Shown: positions 53,543 through 63,658 of the stretch, piece after piece
Layout: each line of letters starts with the position of its first letter
Numbering within the stretch: the first letter of the stretch is position 1
Assembly: GCA_033763335.1 (NCBI GenBank)
Contig: JANRKU010000016.1
Coordinates: 1-64,000 of the forward strand
DNA length: 64,000 bases
Direction of reading: 5' to 3'
DNA from: GCA-2794515 sp033763335
GTDB lineage: Bacteria; Chloroflexota; Anaerolineae; Aggregatilineales; Phototrophicaceae
Notes under the pieces: generated by a model
Database searches by the model: none
The model's input: only the letters and a program-made list of their open reading frames with translations
Told to the model about the DNA's origin: nothing
Translations under genes and position numbers: made by a program

Positions 53543-56500
53543 TGTTTACACCCGCACAAGCCATTGCTGTAAAACAGCATAAAAAGAATGTCATCGTGTC
53601 TGCGGGGGCGGGGTCTGGCAAGACGCACGTCCTTGTAGAGCGTTATTTGGCATTACTCGAAGCCAACCCCACATGGCACTTGAATCATATTGTCGCTATC
53701 ACCTTCACGCGCAAAGCCGCCGATGAAATGCGTGACCGTGTACGGCAAAAATTAGAAGAACGCTATCATGATGCCGTGTCAAAAAATAACCCACTGGCTG
53801 ACCATTGGGCGTTGTGGCTGAGTGAAATTGACGGCGCACAAATCGCCACCATTCACGGCTTATGTGCCAATTTGCTCCGCGCCAATTTTGCCGAAGCAGG
53901 GCTAGACCCCGATTTTGCCGTGATGGATGAAATCCAAGCCACCTTGCTCTTAGAGCAAGCCGTCCAATCGGTATTTATTGCGCTATCAGAAGAAACCCCG
54001 CCCGCCCCAGAATTGGCATTATTCGCCCAATATGGCGAAAATACCGTGCGCGGGGTGGTATCAAATGCCAGTTTGCTCTCTGCAGATGTTAAGCCATTAG
54101 CCAATAGCAGGGTGATTTATGAGCAATTTGTCGCCATTCATACCCTCTATATTCAAGAAAAAGCGAATGCGCTAAAGGTCTATGAATGGCACGATGACGA
54201 TGAACGCTGGCGCATCCTCATTCAGCAATTAGGCATCATGGAAGCCACGACCGATGTGGATGAACAACTATCCGCCATCAGTACCATCGCAAACATTCAA
54301 TTTAATGTTGGTACAAGAATCAAAGACCCGCACACCAAATTCATCCTCACTGAAATGCGCGATATTGCCAAAGAGACGGGCAAAACCATCGGTGAGGCGC
54401 ATAGTGCCACCCTCCTCAATGACCAAGTACAGGAATCAGAAAATTTATGGCATAGCCTTATCAATCGGGTAAAAGATGCCTATACAGATGCCAAAATTGA
54501 CCAAAATATGCTCGATTTTGACGATTTAGAAAAACGCACCGATGCCCTTTTGCAAAATCAAGCCGTGATTGACCGTTATCGCCACAAAGAAATTCTGCAC
54601 CTCATGGTAGATGAATTTCAAGATACCAACCGCACCCAATGGGGCATTGTAGAGGCGCTTGGCGGTGGTGATAAAACAACCATGACCTTTTTAGTCGGTG
54701 ATGACAAGCAGAGCATTTATGGCTTTCGCGGTGCAGATGTGAGTGTATTTCATACTGTGCGCGAAAAAATCGTCCATGCCAATGGCGAAAATCCCGCCCT
54801 CACGACCTCATTTCGCACACAAAACCGCCTCATCGCTTGGTTTAATGACCTATTTGCCAAATTGCTCCAACCCAATTTTTTGCTACCGTCTGTCATTCGC
54901 AATTTTCAGGTGAGCTATGGCGACCCAATGGAATCGAATCGCGTCTCAGCGCATCCATCCGCCCCTGTGCGCTTGCTCCTCATCAACAACCACACGGCAG
55001 ATAAACCCGATGAAAAGCTCAACTCATCTACCCGCCGTGAATGGGAAGCAGAGACCATCGCCAGCGAAATTCACCGCCTCATCACCGAAAAAACACCCGT
55101 ATGGGATAAAAAACTGAGTGCGTATCGCCCACTGCAATACCGCGACATCGTGATTTTATTCCGCCGTATGACCTATATCGGCGCGTATGAAGAGGCGCTG
55201 AATGTGCAAAAATTACCATCGGTCACGGTGGCAGGAAAAGGTTATTATGACCGTCAAGAAGCATGGGATTTAATCAATCTGCTCCAAGCGGTTTATAACC
55301 CCTATGATGAATTGGCGCTGGTCTCGGCATTGCGCTCCCCACTTTTTGGTGTGAGCGATGACGGCTTGTTGGCATTGCGTCTTTTTGCCGATGAAAACCC
55401 AAATACCTCATTATCATTATGGGAAGCCATGCCCCTTTTGCCAGAATTTGCCGTGTCAGATAGCGACTATTCACGGTTTGCCGATGCGGGCGCTATCATC
55501 AGCGATTTACGCGCCCAAATGGGCAGAAGAACCCTATCGGAATTGCTCCATGTGGCATTACAACGCACCGATTATTTAGCCATCCTCAGTGGGCTACCCG
55601 ACGGAGATAGGCGGCGGGGCAATATCGAAAAACTCATCGAAAAAGCCACCATCACCCCAACCCTCTCATTAGGGGAATTTGTCGCCTATTGGCGCAACCT
55701 CAATGAAAAAGAAATCCGCGAAGGCGAAGCCCCGCTCGAAGTGGGCAATGCCATCACCCTCATGACCATCCATGCCAGCAAAGGGCTAGAATACCCTGTG
55801 GTATTCATCCCCGATGCCCAAAGCAGAAATCCATCCGATAAATCGCATGTCATCTATGAGGCAGGTGGCACATTTGCCTCCAAAGTGATGATAAATGGCA
55901 CAGCCGAAAAATCGTTCCCGTATATGTGGGTCAATTTTCTCAATGGAGAACGCGCCAAAGCCGAATCGTTGCGCTTGCTGTATGTTGCCGCCACCCGCGC
56001 AGGGGATTATCTGTTCATCAGTGGACAAATAAATCTCAGTAAAGCCAGTGATAAGAAAAAAGAACGTGAATTACTCGGCGGGGGCTGGTTACGAACAGTT
56101 ATTGACACACTCGGAATGGCTAATAGCATCCAACAGGCACTAGAAGAGGAAACCGATTCATTCCAAGAAAATGACACCTCGGTTTTCATCCCACAAACCC
56201 GACTCGCCACCCAATCGGGAAAAAAACAACGCATAACCGATTTGTGGCAAACCGATTTTAATGCCTATACCCCTACAGCCCTGCCCTTTTTGGGGGATAT
56301 TCGCATTGAAGCCAGCGCGCCCATCAAACATCTCTCCGCGACCATGCTGGCAGATTTGGGTAGCACCAAACTCCCGCCACCCGAACAAGCCCGTATTTTT
56401 GCCCAACGCTTTCGTCAGCGCGTCTTTCATGATGCCCCAGAACGGATTGAGTGGGTCTCACATGCCCGTAAATCCAAACGGCAATTGGGCGAGGTGGTGC

Positions 56501-57030
56501 ATGAGGCACTCCGTCATTGGCATTTACCTAGCCATACCGATGAAACCCACCTACGTCAAATTTTAGAGAGTTATGCGTGGCGTTTTTCTGTGCGCGATGA
56601 AGAACAGGCAGAATTAGTCGTTAATGATGCGATTCGCCTACTCGAAAATTTTGAAAAAGGCGATGTTTATAAGGCAATTAATGGTGCAAATAGGGTGTAT
56701 CGGGAATTGCCATTCGTATTCAATTGGCAGGAGCATGTGTTACATGGGGTGATTGATGTGCTATGCGAAATTAACAACGAATGGGTCATTTATGATTATA
56801 AAACCAGCACCGTCTGGAATGAGTCACTCGAAAATCATGCCAAACGCTATTATCTTCAACTCGCCATTTATGCCCATGCAGTAGAAAAACGCCTAAAAGT
56901 ATTACCACAGGCACACGTGTATTACATCCGTTATAATCAGGTAGTGGATATATCAGCAGAAGCATTGCGACAAGAATTAACCCAAAGCCTGACAGACCGA
57001 ATCAACGAAATGGAGCATCAACTTGATTAA
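53539..57030 (+). CDS. addA: AddA-like helicase-nuclease subunit
   Basis: UvrD/Rep-family helicase fused to a RecB-type nuclease, 1163 residues. Helicase motifs are AGAGSGKTHVL, FTRKAADEM, MVDEFQDT, GDDKQSIYGFRGAD, TSFRTQNRL, IHASKGLEYPVVFIP and LYVAATRA. The C-terminal nuclease has HGVIDVL and YDYKTS. Start ATG overlaps the addB stop (ATGA), as usual for this pair. Two nuclease sites in the complex fit the AddAB rather than RecBCD type. Chi cannot be deduced. Confidence 0.96.
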   Translation: MMFTPAQAIAVKQHKKNVIVSAGAGSGKTHVLVERYLALLEANPTWHLNHIVAITFTRKAADEMRDRVRQKLEERYHDAVSKNNPLADHWALWLSEIDGAQIATIHGLCANLLRANFAEAGLDPDFAVMDEIQATLLLEQAVQSVFIALSEETPPAPELALFAQYGENTVRGVVSNASLLSADVKPLANSRVIYEQFVAIHTLYIQEKANALKVYEWHDDDERWRILIQQLGIMEATTDVDEQLSAISTIANIQFNVGTRIKDPHTKFILTEMRDIAKETGKTIGEAHSATLLNDQVQESENLWHSLINRVKDAYTDAKIDQNMLDFDDLEKRTDALLQNQAVIDRYRHKEILHLMVDEFQDTNRTQWGIVEALGGGDKTTMTFLVGDDKQSIYGFRGADVSVFHTVREKIVHANGENPALTTSFRTQNRLIAWFNDLFAKLLQPNFLLPSVIRNFQVSYGDPMESNRVSAHPSAPVRLLLINNHTADKPDEKLNSSTRREWEAETIASEIHRLITEKTPVWDKKLSAYRPLQYRDIVILFRRMTYIGAYEEALNVQKLPSVTVAGKGYYDRQEAWDLINLLQAVYNPYDELALVSALRSPLFGVSDDGLLALRLFADENPNTSLSLWEAMPLLPEFAVSDSDYSRFADAGAIISDLRAQMGRRTLSELLHVALQRTDYLAILSGLPDGDRRRGNIEKLIEKATITPTLSLGEFVAYWRNLNEKEIREGEAPLEVGNAITLMTIHASKGLEYPVVFIPDAQSRNPSDKSHVIYEAGGTFASKVMINGTAEKSFPYMWVNFLNGERAKAESLRLLYVAATRAGDYLFISGQINLSKASDKKKERELLGGGWLRTVIDTLGMANSIQQALEEETDSFQENDTSVFIPQTRLATQSGKKQRITDLWQTDFNAYTPTALPFLGDIRIEASAPIKHLSATMLADLGSTKLPPPEQARIFAQRFRQRVFHDAPERIEWVSHARKSKRQLGEVVHEALRHWHLPSHTDETHLRQILESYAWRFSVRDEEQAELVVNDAIRLLENFEKGDVYKAINGANRVYRELPFVFNWQEHVLHGVIDVLCEINNEWVIYDYKTSTVWNESLENHAKRYYLQLAIYAHAVEKRLKVLPQAHVYYIRYNQVVDISAEALRQELTQSLTDRINEMEHQLD

Positions 57031-58024
57031 AAGACTAATCGGCACCCTTCCCGAATGGGCGCAAAAAAAACATCCTCACATGCGCTATTTATTCTCTGGG
57101 GAGAAAAAATCATCTCGTTTGGCGCGTATTCTAGGCTTTTTATCGCTGATATTCATCCTTGTCATGTTTGGCATGATTGGTTATGCCAATGCCAGTACCT
57201 TTTTTCAGAATAACCCGTTTGAATTGCCCCTCAGTATGTTCTTATTTGAATTTTTATTTTGGGCAATCCTCATTTTACAAGTCGGGTTATCCATCACATC
57301 CCTATTACCCCTCATCAATTTTGTCTCTGTAGAAAAATCGAAGCAAACATGGGATTCCATTCGCACCACCCATCAGGGCGTAAATTTGCTCTTTCGGGCG
57401 CGGTGGTCGGCGGCGATATTCCATCGGTTGCGCCCCATCATCATCGTTTTATGGACAGCCCGCCTCATCCTGATTGGCGGATTGCTCTATGACCTCACCG
57501 CCTTCGGTGGCGATTATCTGAATAGCCTGTCTGCCAATATCACACCCAAATTACCCGCATGGGGTGTTTTGGCGCTGGTGGTGATGGGTATCACCGCCAG
57601 TTTACTTATGCCCATTACATCCATCGGATTTAATACTGCGCTAGGGTTATGGCTCTCAACATGGGTACAAAAACGGCTCTATGTGGCAATGCTACAAATC
57701 TTTTTGGTGATGGTACAAACCATATTAGCTGGCGGGTTTGTCATCTTATTCTTGAGTTTGCGCGATGAGCAAATTTTGACAGGGATGTTGGCAGAAGGCG
57801 ACACGCAAAAAATTCTGTTATGGGGGCTATTGCTCGGATTTGTCGTATTCACCGATTGGGGAATGGTGTTTTTATATTTGGGATTATATGCAGGGACAAT
57901 ATGGGCAAAAATCCCCTACGGCATCTTTTTGGGCGCAGGGGCATTATTGGTGGTCTTATTACAAGCCTTCATCACCGACAGACTGGTTGATTGGGCAATT
58001 CGGCGGGCAGAAGCCAAAGACTAG
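57023..58024 (+). CDS. Polytopic membrane protein, unknown
   Basis: A 333-residue protein with about seven hydrophobic segments starting near residue 36, and two short cytosolic stretches. Not recognised; the opening DSIRTTHQGVNLLFRARWS between helices resembles ABC-permease-like cytosolic loops, but no family can be named. TTG start at 57023 overlaps the addA stop by 8 bases and has GGAG 7 bases upstream, so it is translationally coupled to addA. Confidence 0.6.
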   Translation: MIKRLIGTLPEWAQKKHPHMRYLFSGEKKSSRLARILGFLSLIFILVMFGMIGYANASTFFQNNPFELPLSMFLFEFLFWAILILQVGLSITSLLPLINFVSVEKSKQTWDSIRTTHQGVNLLFRARWSAAIFHRLRPIIIVLWTARLILIGGLLYDLTAFGGDYLNSLSANITPKLPAWGVLALVVMGITASLLMPITSIGFNTALGLWLSTWVQKRLYVAMLQIFLVMVQTILAGGFVILFLSLRDEQILTGMLAEGDTQKILLWGLLLGFVVFTDWGMVFLYLGLYAGTIWAKIPYGIFLGAGALLVVLLQAFITDRLVDWAIRRAEAKD

Positions 58025-58054
58025 ACATTTTGGACGGCATATATGCTATCCCTA

Positions 58055-58435
58055 CTATAACGCTTTTTCAGAAATCACATACATCGCAGTGGCAGAATTG
58101 GTCGCCAATGGCACATTATGGGCATTACAAATCCGCATGAGGCTTTGAATATCGGGGTCATGTGGATGTTTGCCCAATGGGTCTACAAAAAAGAATACTG
58201 CCTCAATTTTGCCTTCTGCGACTTGGGCGGCAATTTGGGCATCACCCCCAATAGGACCCGATAACATCCGTGTCACGGGCAACCCACATTTATCTGCCAA
58301 CAATGAGCCTGTGGTGCTGGTAGCGATGAGGTTATATCGCTCTAATACATCTCTAAAACGGAGTGCAAATGCCACCATATCGGCTTTTTTGCCATCATGG
58401 GCGATGAGTGCCAGTGTTTTTCTGTCATCAGTCAT
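58055..58435 (-). CDS. mgsA: Methylglyoxal synthase
   Basis: Turns dihydroxyacetone phosphate into methylglyoxal and phosphate, a glycolytic bypass that relieves phosphate limitation. The 126-residue protein has LALIAHDGKK at the start, TSTTGS in the phosphate site, SGPIGGDAQI (about 59-68) and DPLGKHPHDPD (about 85-95) with the catalytic Asp and His. GGAG is 8 bases from the ATG. It is monocistronic and converges on the addAB operon. Confidence 0.95.
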   Translation of the reverse strand: MTDDRKTLALIAHDGKKADMVAFALRFRDVLERYNLIATSTTGSLLADKCGLPVTRMLSGPIGGDAQIAAQVAEGKIEAVFFFVDPLGKHPHDPDIQSLMRICNAHNVPLATNSATAMYVISEKAL

Positions 58436-58497
58436 AAAAATGTCTCCAGATGCGTTTCCGTTTAGTAGCTATATAAACGTTTTGTAGGTGGGATGAT

Positions 58498-58525
58498 GTA
58501 AAGGCTTGCCATGGCAAGCCCTTAC
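58498..58525. repeat. 28-bp palindrome, GGCTTGCCATGGCAAGCC family
   Basis: Halves GTAAAGGCTTGCCA and TGGCAAGCCCTTAC, one mismatch, downstream of the PPIase gene and upstream of mgsA. Confidence 0.85.
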
Positions 58526-58568
58526 AATCAGTCATACACAATATTGCTTTAGTACAATATTGTGCCTG

Positions 58569-60425
58569 TTATTCTTCGACTTGCAATGTCCGCAAGGTGT
58601 TGACGATATTGGTGCTTTCTTGATAAGCACGAATACTGGCACGCGCCTCATCGAGGAGCAAATTCAGTTGAACCAAATCGGGATAAACATCCGATGGGAT
58701 GGGGTCGGTGGGGATAAATGTGCGCCAAGTTTCTGTTTTAACAACGCGCCCAGAAGCCTCTTGTTCACTTTCCCAATTGGTCACATATTCGGTCTTTTTC
58801 TCTTCTAATTGTTGTGCTGTATAAGCGCGAGTAGCTTTTTCTTGAATTTCGATGATATAGAAGCCCAAGCGGGTCTCGATGGGTCCCAAAATATCACCCA
58901 CTTCGACACCATCGGCAAAGACAGCCGCATCTATTTCGTCACGAATTTCACCCGCAATATACAAGCCAGAGGATTGTCCTTCGGTAAAAATAGCGAAGGT
59001 ATCGCCATTTGCGCCACGAGCAGAGGGGTCAACCGAGAGTTCCACAGCCAAATCGCCAAAATCTTCGCCATTGTTGAGGCGAGCTAATGCGGCTTCGGCT
59101 TCGGCTTGGGTTTCGAGCAAAATATGGCTGGCACGGACGAGTGTTGGCGAATTGACCTTCGATTCGACCTTCAACACAACCCAACCGCGAGGGGTCTCAA
59201 ATATGCCAGCAATCTGACCATCTTCGGTGGCATATACGGCTTCGGCAACGGCTTCGCTAAATTGAGCAACAACCGTAGGGCGGTCTATGGGGGTCATCAT
59301 CCCGCCAGAGCGTTTTGTCGCCGCGTCCAATGAGAAGCGTGTGACCAAATCACCAAAATCTGCGCCTTCATTCAACAAACGCAAGGCGACATTGGCTTCG
59401 TCTTCGGTTGCCAATAAAATTTGGCGCAATTGGATTTGTTCAGCGACTTCGCCAATTTCTTCAATGCGAATGATATGAAATCCGAATTGGGTTTGAACAG
59501 GTTGTGGATATAACCCAACTGGGTTGTTAAATACAATCGCATCAAATTCAGCGACTGTTTGTCCTTGACGGAGCAAACCCAAATCACCACGATTCCCAAG
59601 TGAGCCAGAATCGGCGGTGGTTTCGGTGAGGACAGTCATAAAATCTTCGCCATTGTTGAGACGTGCCAATACTGCCTCGGCATCGGCAAGTTCCCGAACC
59701 CGAATATGACGGCTTCTGATGGCGGGTTGGTCTTCTACCACAAAATCATTGGCGAGTAATTCTTGGATTTTGGCATACGCCACGCGCCCAACCACAATTT
59801 GTTCGAGTAATTCGGCAGAAATGCCCGATACACGGGTCACAAAGGCGATGTAGTCAGCTTTTTGTGTCGCAAAATCTTCTGGGAAGACACATTCTTCTGC
59901 GACCTCAATTTGCAAAATACCTGCCCAATTGGTGTCGAGTTCACATTGGGTAAATTCAACATTACGGGCGGCGGCTTCTTGGCGATACAATGATTCCAAA
60001 ACCATCACATTATAAATTTCTGCGGGAAATTGATTGTCATCTGCCAATAAATTCACCACATTGATAATCGCCATGGCGTATTGATTTTCTTCGGCTTGTA
60101 AATCAAATACAGAAGGACCTTGTACATCTACCAAGCCCTGAAAGGCACGATAATAACGTACCCATTCGTAGCGCATCCGTGTGGCATAATCGCCCAGTGT
60201 AATGGTTTCATCGCCAACGGTGGCGACTACTTGGGTCAAATCTATGCCTTCTGGCACAACAAATTCGAGGGGGGCTAATTCTGGTGTTGGTTCTACAGTT
60301 GCTTCTGTGGTAGGTTCTGGTGTTGGCTCTGGAGTGGCTTCTTGTGCCAATACCCCACCAGCCATAGTAAGAAGGATGAAGCAGAGTAAAGCTGTAATAA
60401 AACGGCGTTGTAAAGCAAAACGCAT
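58569..60425 (-). CDS. Secreted peptidyl-prolyl isomerase with three parvulin domains
   Basis: A 618-residue exported folding factor. It has a signal peptide ending near GGVLAQ (residue about 28) with no lipobox Cys, a Thr/Pro/Glu linker, a SurA/PrsA-like N-terminal helical domain (about 55-230) and three consecutive parvulin domains, each opening SRHIRVRE, LRQILLAT or ASHILLET and closing with an FGFHIIRIEE-type strand. The ATG at 60425 is chosen because GGAG precedes it. It probably acts on secreted or surface proteins outside the membrane. Confidence 0.9.
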   Translation of the reverse strand: MRFALQRRFITALLCFILLTMAGGVLAQEATPEPTPEPTTEATVEPTPELAPLEFVVPEGIDLTQVVATVGDETITLGDYATRMRYEWVRYYRAFQGLVDVQGPSVFDLQAEENQYAMAIINVVNLLADDNQFPAEIYNVMVLESLYRQEAAARNVEFTQCELDTNWAGILQIEVAEECVFPEDFATQKADYIAFVTRVSGISAELLEQIVVGRVAYAKIQELLANDFVVEDQPAIRSRHIRVRELADAEAVLARLNNGEDFMTVLTETTADSGSLGNRGDLGLLRQGQTVAEFDAIVFNNPVGLYPQPVQTQFGFHIIRIEEIGEVAEQIQLRQILLATEDEANVALRLLNEGADFGDLVTRFSLDAATKRSGGMMTPIDRPTVVAQFSEAVAEAVYATEDGQIAGIFETPRGWVVLKVESKVNSPTLVRASHILLETQAEAEAALARLNNGEDFGDLAVELSVDPSARGANGDTFAIFTEGQSSGLYIAGEIRDEIDAAVFADGVEVGDILGPIETRLGFYIIEIQEKATRAYTAQQLEEKKTEYVTNWESEQEASGRVVKTETWRTFIPTDPIPSDVYPDLVQLNLLLDEARASIRAYQESTNIVNTLRTLQVEE

Positions 60426-60654
60426 TTTGTTTATCTCCATGATTCTGGTTAGTCAAGTTGCCCACTAGGATAGCGCAATTTGGCATAAATACCTATCCCA
60501 AAATGAATTTAGGTTTGTAAACCGCTAGAAAACCGACCAATCTGGCGATATTAATTTTAAGCCCGTTGCGAGAAGGTTAAAAAGAGTGGTACACTATGAA
60601 ATAGCATTCAAAAAATAATTATCATACACGCCCGTGTTTCGGGAGGACTTTTTT

Positions 60655-61032
60655 ATGAAGCGTAATATTCTGGTTGTGGACGATGAAATTGGCGCACTCA
60701 CCCTTATCGGTATAATGTTAGAACGAGGCGGATTTAGTGTCTTAAAAGCCAAAGATGCTACCACGGCACTCGCTGTTTTAGAACAAAATACCCCCGACAT
60801 GATTATTCTCGATGTTATGATGCCCGGTATGGATGGCATTGAATTATGCCGTGTCATTCGTCATCGAGAACTCACACAAAGCACGCCAGTTCTCATTTTA
60901 TCTGCGCGTGGTGATGCCGAAAGTGTCATGCGTGGGATGGAAGCAGGCGCAACCGATTACTTACCAAAACCCATTTTGCATCATGACCTTGTATCTAAAG
61001 TACGCTCTATTTTAGAAGGCGTACCTAGCTAA
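60655..61032 (+). CDS. Single-domain response regulator
   Basis: A 125-residue receiver with ILVVDDE, acceptor Asp in MIILDVMMPGMDG, Ser in ILSARG and Lys in YLPKPI, all intact. No output domain and no adjacent kinase. The ATG at 60655 has GGGAGG upstream; the longer frame would start inside that site. A perfect 28-bp palindrome after the stop probably terminates transcription. Confidence 0.9.
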   Translation: MKRNILVVDDEIGALTLIGIMLERGGFSVLKAKDATTALAVLEQNTPDMIILDVMMPGMDGIELCRVIRHRELTQSTPVLILSARGDAESVMRGMEAGATDYLPKPILHHDLVSKVRSILEGVPS

Positions 61033-61062
61033 AAAATAATTATCAGCATTAGTGCTGTTTGT

Positions 61063-61090
61063 GTAAGGGCGCAACATGTTGCGCCCTTAC
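61063..61090. repeat. 28-bp palindrome, GGGCGCAACATGTTGCGCCC family
   Basis: Perfect palindrome with half GTAAGGGCGCAACA, between the convergent receiver and lytic transglycosylase genes. Confidence 0.9.
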
Positions 61091-61105
61091 TTTACAGTTC
61101 CTAAT

Positions 61106-63556
61106 TTACCCCCCTGCCCCATATAATGCCCGATACATCGCATAATTATTATAAATCCGTTGAACATACGTCTGGGTGCTACTGATGGTGATAGCCGCCA
61201 TAAACCTATCGGGGTCATCACCAGCGACTTCTAACCACGCCATCCCACGCCCCGGTCCCGCGTTATAGGCACTCAATGACGCATACACATTGCCATCAAA
61301 TAAATTCAATTGCTCAGATAAATAATATGCCCCAAATTCGATACCCGCATATGGGCGGAACAAATCGCTATGGTCATAATCGCGCCATCCAATTTGTTGG
61401 GCAATATATTCCCCAGTGGGCGGAATCACCTGTGTGAGTCCTTTTTCACCTGCGGCGGCTGTGGCGTATGTCTCGAAAAAACTTTCATGGCGGATGAGCG
61501 AAAACATCAGCAACGGGTCAAAATTATAGCGGTCTGCCACATTCACCACCACATCCCGATAATAAATCGGGAAGCGCAAACGTCCCAAATACGGAGGGGC
61601 ATCTAACGTCCCCACCCCCGCCACGACAAATACATTGGCGGCGGCGAATATCGAAGGGCGATACGCCCCCAAAATACTCATATACACGGCTAGTTGATAC
61701 GATGCCAGCGCGTTATCACTATAGCTCTCAATCACCTCATCAAATTCGTCTTGTGCTTCATCCACAATGCCCAACGCCCATAATTCACGCCCCCGAACAA
61801 TACGCGGGTCTTGCTCTAATTCGGGTGATAGCACCCATAACGGGCTTGGCTGAATAATGCCAAAAGTCGCCCGTAGCCAATCTTCGGTCTCGGTGATGTC
61901 TGCCAGCGCGTCAAATTCAAAGACATATTGGGCGGGCGGGGTAAATGGAATCCGATTTGCCAAAATATCCCGCGCACGCGAGGCATAATAGGACGATGGT
62001 GCAAGGCTAATCACCTGATTAAATGCCGTTTGGGTTGTATTTTGGTCGCCCCGCAAAGATGCCAATCTGCCGACCTGTAAATAGGCATTGGCGCGTTCAT
62101 CGGCGGTTGCGACAGGTGTGGTAGCGATTCGTGCATAGAGTGTTTCTGCGCCAAATGTATCGTTCACCGCCAAAAGTGCATCGGCGGCAATCTGTAGCCC
62201 ACTAACGGCTTGCGTGCTATTGGGGAATGTATCGGCAAGGCGCAAGAAAATATCACGCGCTTCTACAGGGCGTTCTGTGGTGGCATATAAATAACCTGCC
62301 CGCCATAATGCCTCCGCCGCCGTCTGCTCCAAATAGCCAAAATTTTGGGCAATGGCTAAATATTCGCTGATAGCACCCTCGACATCTTGTGCGACAAAAC
62401 GGGTGCGTGCCTGCTCTAGCAACCCATTGCTAAATAATTCATCGTTGGGATATTGCGTGGTGATGGTCTTAAATGCGATGATTGCCGCCTCAAAATTGCC
62501 GATAGCACGATACGATATACCTAAATAGAGGTGCAAATCGGCGGGAATATCGGCGAGTTGGGCTTCGGTGGTATAGGTATTAAAGGCAGTCACCGCGCCT
62601 TCATAATCTTCGTTAAAATAACTGACCAATCCGCGTTGATAATTATTCAACACTTGCCCATTTTGCAATAAAATTTGCATAGCACTATAGGCTTGTTCGG
62701 TATCGGGGTAATCATTAAACACTTGCGTCATGCGGATAGTGCCACGCGGTAAATCGCCAGCAGAGAGCAGTGCCTCTCCCGCCATATAAGTGATTTGAGC
62801 GCGATAGGCATCGTTTTGGGCAAATGCCAAAATTTTATCATATTCTGCTACAGCCGATTCAACCTCACCACGCGCCAAATGCAACCGTGCCACCCGTTCA
62901 TGCAATGAGGCTTGTGCCGATACATAGCGTGCGGTTTCGGCGGCACTTACATAACTGGCATAGGCATTATCGGTTTGCCCCAAATTCACTTGGGCATCGC
63001 CAATACGCTCATGCACATAGCTATCTATTAAATTGGGGCGAATTTGCAAATATATCTGATAATCGTTGATGGCTTCTTGCCACCGTGAGAGTCCCATAAA
63101 GGCATCCCCACGCATAAAATAGGCTTGTGCGCCTCTAAAATCGTTGGGAAATTCGGTGATGAGGATGGTTAATGGGGATATGGCATAATCGAATAATCCT
63201 TCACGGAGCGCCGCACGCCCCATGCCATAGGCGGCTTCTGCGCGGATTTCTGGTGAAATTTCGCCACCCCGTTGGAGTAGCCCTTCATACGCATAGACGG
63301 CATTTTCAAAATAACCGTCTATCCAATAGCGATTTGCCACCTGCAACGCGATATCGGGGGGCATATCGGGCGTGGGGGTGAGTTGTTGCCCTTGTACAGG
63401 AATCACAGCAAGCGATGGCGGGGTGTTGGTGATAACCACATAGGTCACATTTTCGCCTTGTGATGGTGCGGGTGAACAAGCTACCAGCACAACGACAGAT
63501 ATAATCAACCACAGGCGTTTGAGCGTCTTTTGTTGGGAGAAATGTATGTTTTTCAT
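61106..63556 (-). CDS. TPR-containing lytic transglycosylase lipoprotein
   Basis: An 816-residue envelope protein. Signal peptide with lipobox VVLVACS (about residues 22-28), then about 600 residues of TPR helices, and a C-terminal Slt-type domain (about 660-810) with the catalytic Glu in RHESFF, the EKGLTQVIPPTG motif and the LSAYNAGPGR segment. It should cut the glycan strand of peptidoglycan, and the TPR part may organise a wall-remodelling complex. The arrangement resembles Slt70-like proteins but with many more repeats. Confidence 0.92.
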   Translation of the reverse strand: MKNIHFSQQKTLKRLWLIISVVVLVACSPAPSQGENVTYVVITNTPPSLAVIPVQGQQLTPTPDMPPDIALQVANRYWIDGYFENAVYAYEGLLQRGGEISPEIRAEAAYGMGRAALREGLFDYAISPLTILITEFPNDFRGAQAYFMRGDAFMGLSRWQEAINDYQIYLQIRPNLIDSYVHERIGDAQVNLGQTDNAYASYVSAAETARYVSAQASLHERVARLHLARGEVESAVAEYDKILAFAQNDAYRAQITYMAGEALLSAGDLPRGTIRMTQVFNDYPDTEQAYSAMQILLQNGQVLNNYQRGLVSYFNEDYEGAVTAFNTYTTEAQLADIPADLHLYLGISYRAIGNFEAAIIAFKTITTQYPNDELFSNGLLEQARTRFVAQDVEGAISEYLAIAQNFGYLEQTAAEALWRAGYLYATTERPVEARDIFLRLADTFPNSTQAVSGLQIAADALLAVNDTFGAETLYARIATTPVATADERANAYLQVGRLASLRGDQNTTQTAFNQVISLAPSSYYASRARDILANRIPFTPPAQYVFEFDALADITETEDWLRATFGIIQPSPLWVLSPELEQDPRIVRGRELWALGIVDEAQDEFDEVIESYSDNALASYQLAVYMSILGAYRPSIFAAANVFVVAGVGTLDAPPYLGRLRFPIYYRDVVVNVADRYNFDPLLMFSLIRHESFFETYATAAAGEKGLTQVIPPTGEYIAQQIGWRDYDHSDLFRPYAGIEFGAYYLSEQLNLFDGNVYASLSAYNAGPGRGMAWLEVAGDDPDRFMAAITISSTQTYVQRIYNNYAMYRALYGAGG

Positions 63557-63658
63557 ATACCGATTATTGACCAGAATAGGGAATTATCGCAAGTGGCTTA
63601 TTGGGTGAGATACCTATGACCAGTAAAAAGTACCATCCCAATAGCCACAAAAATCCCG

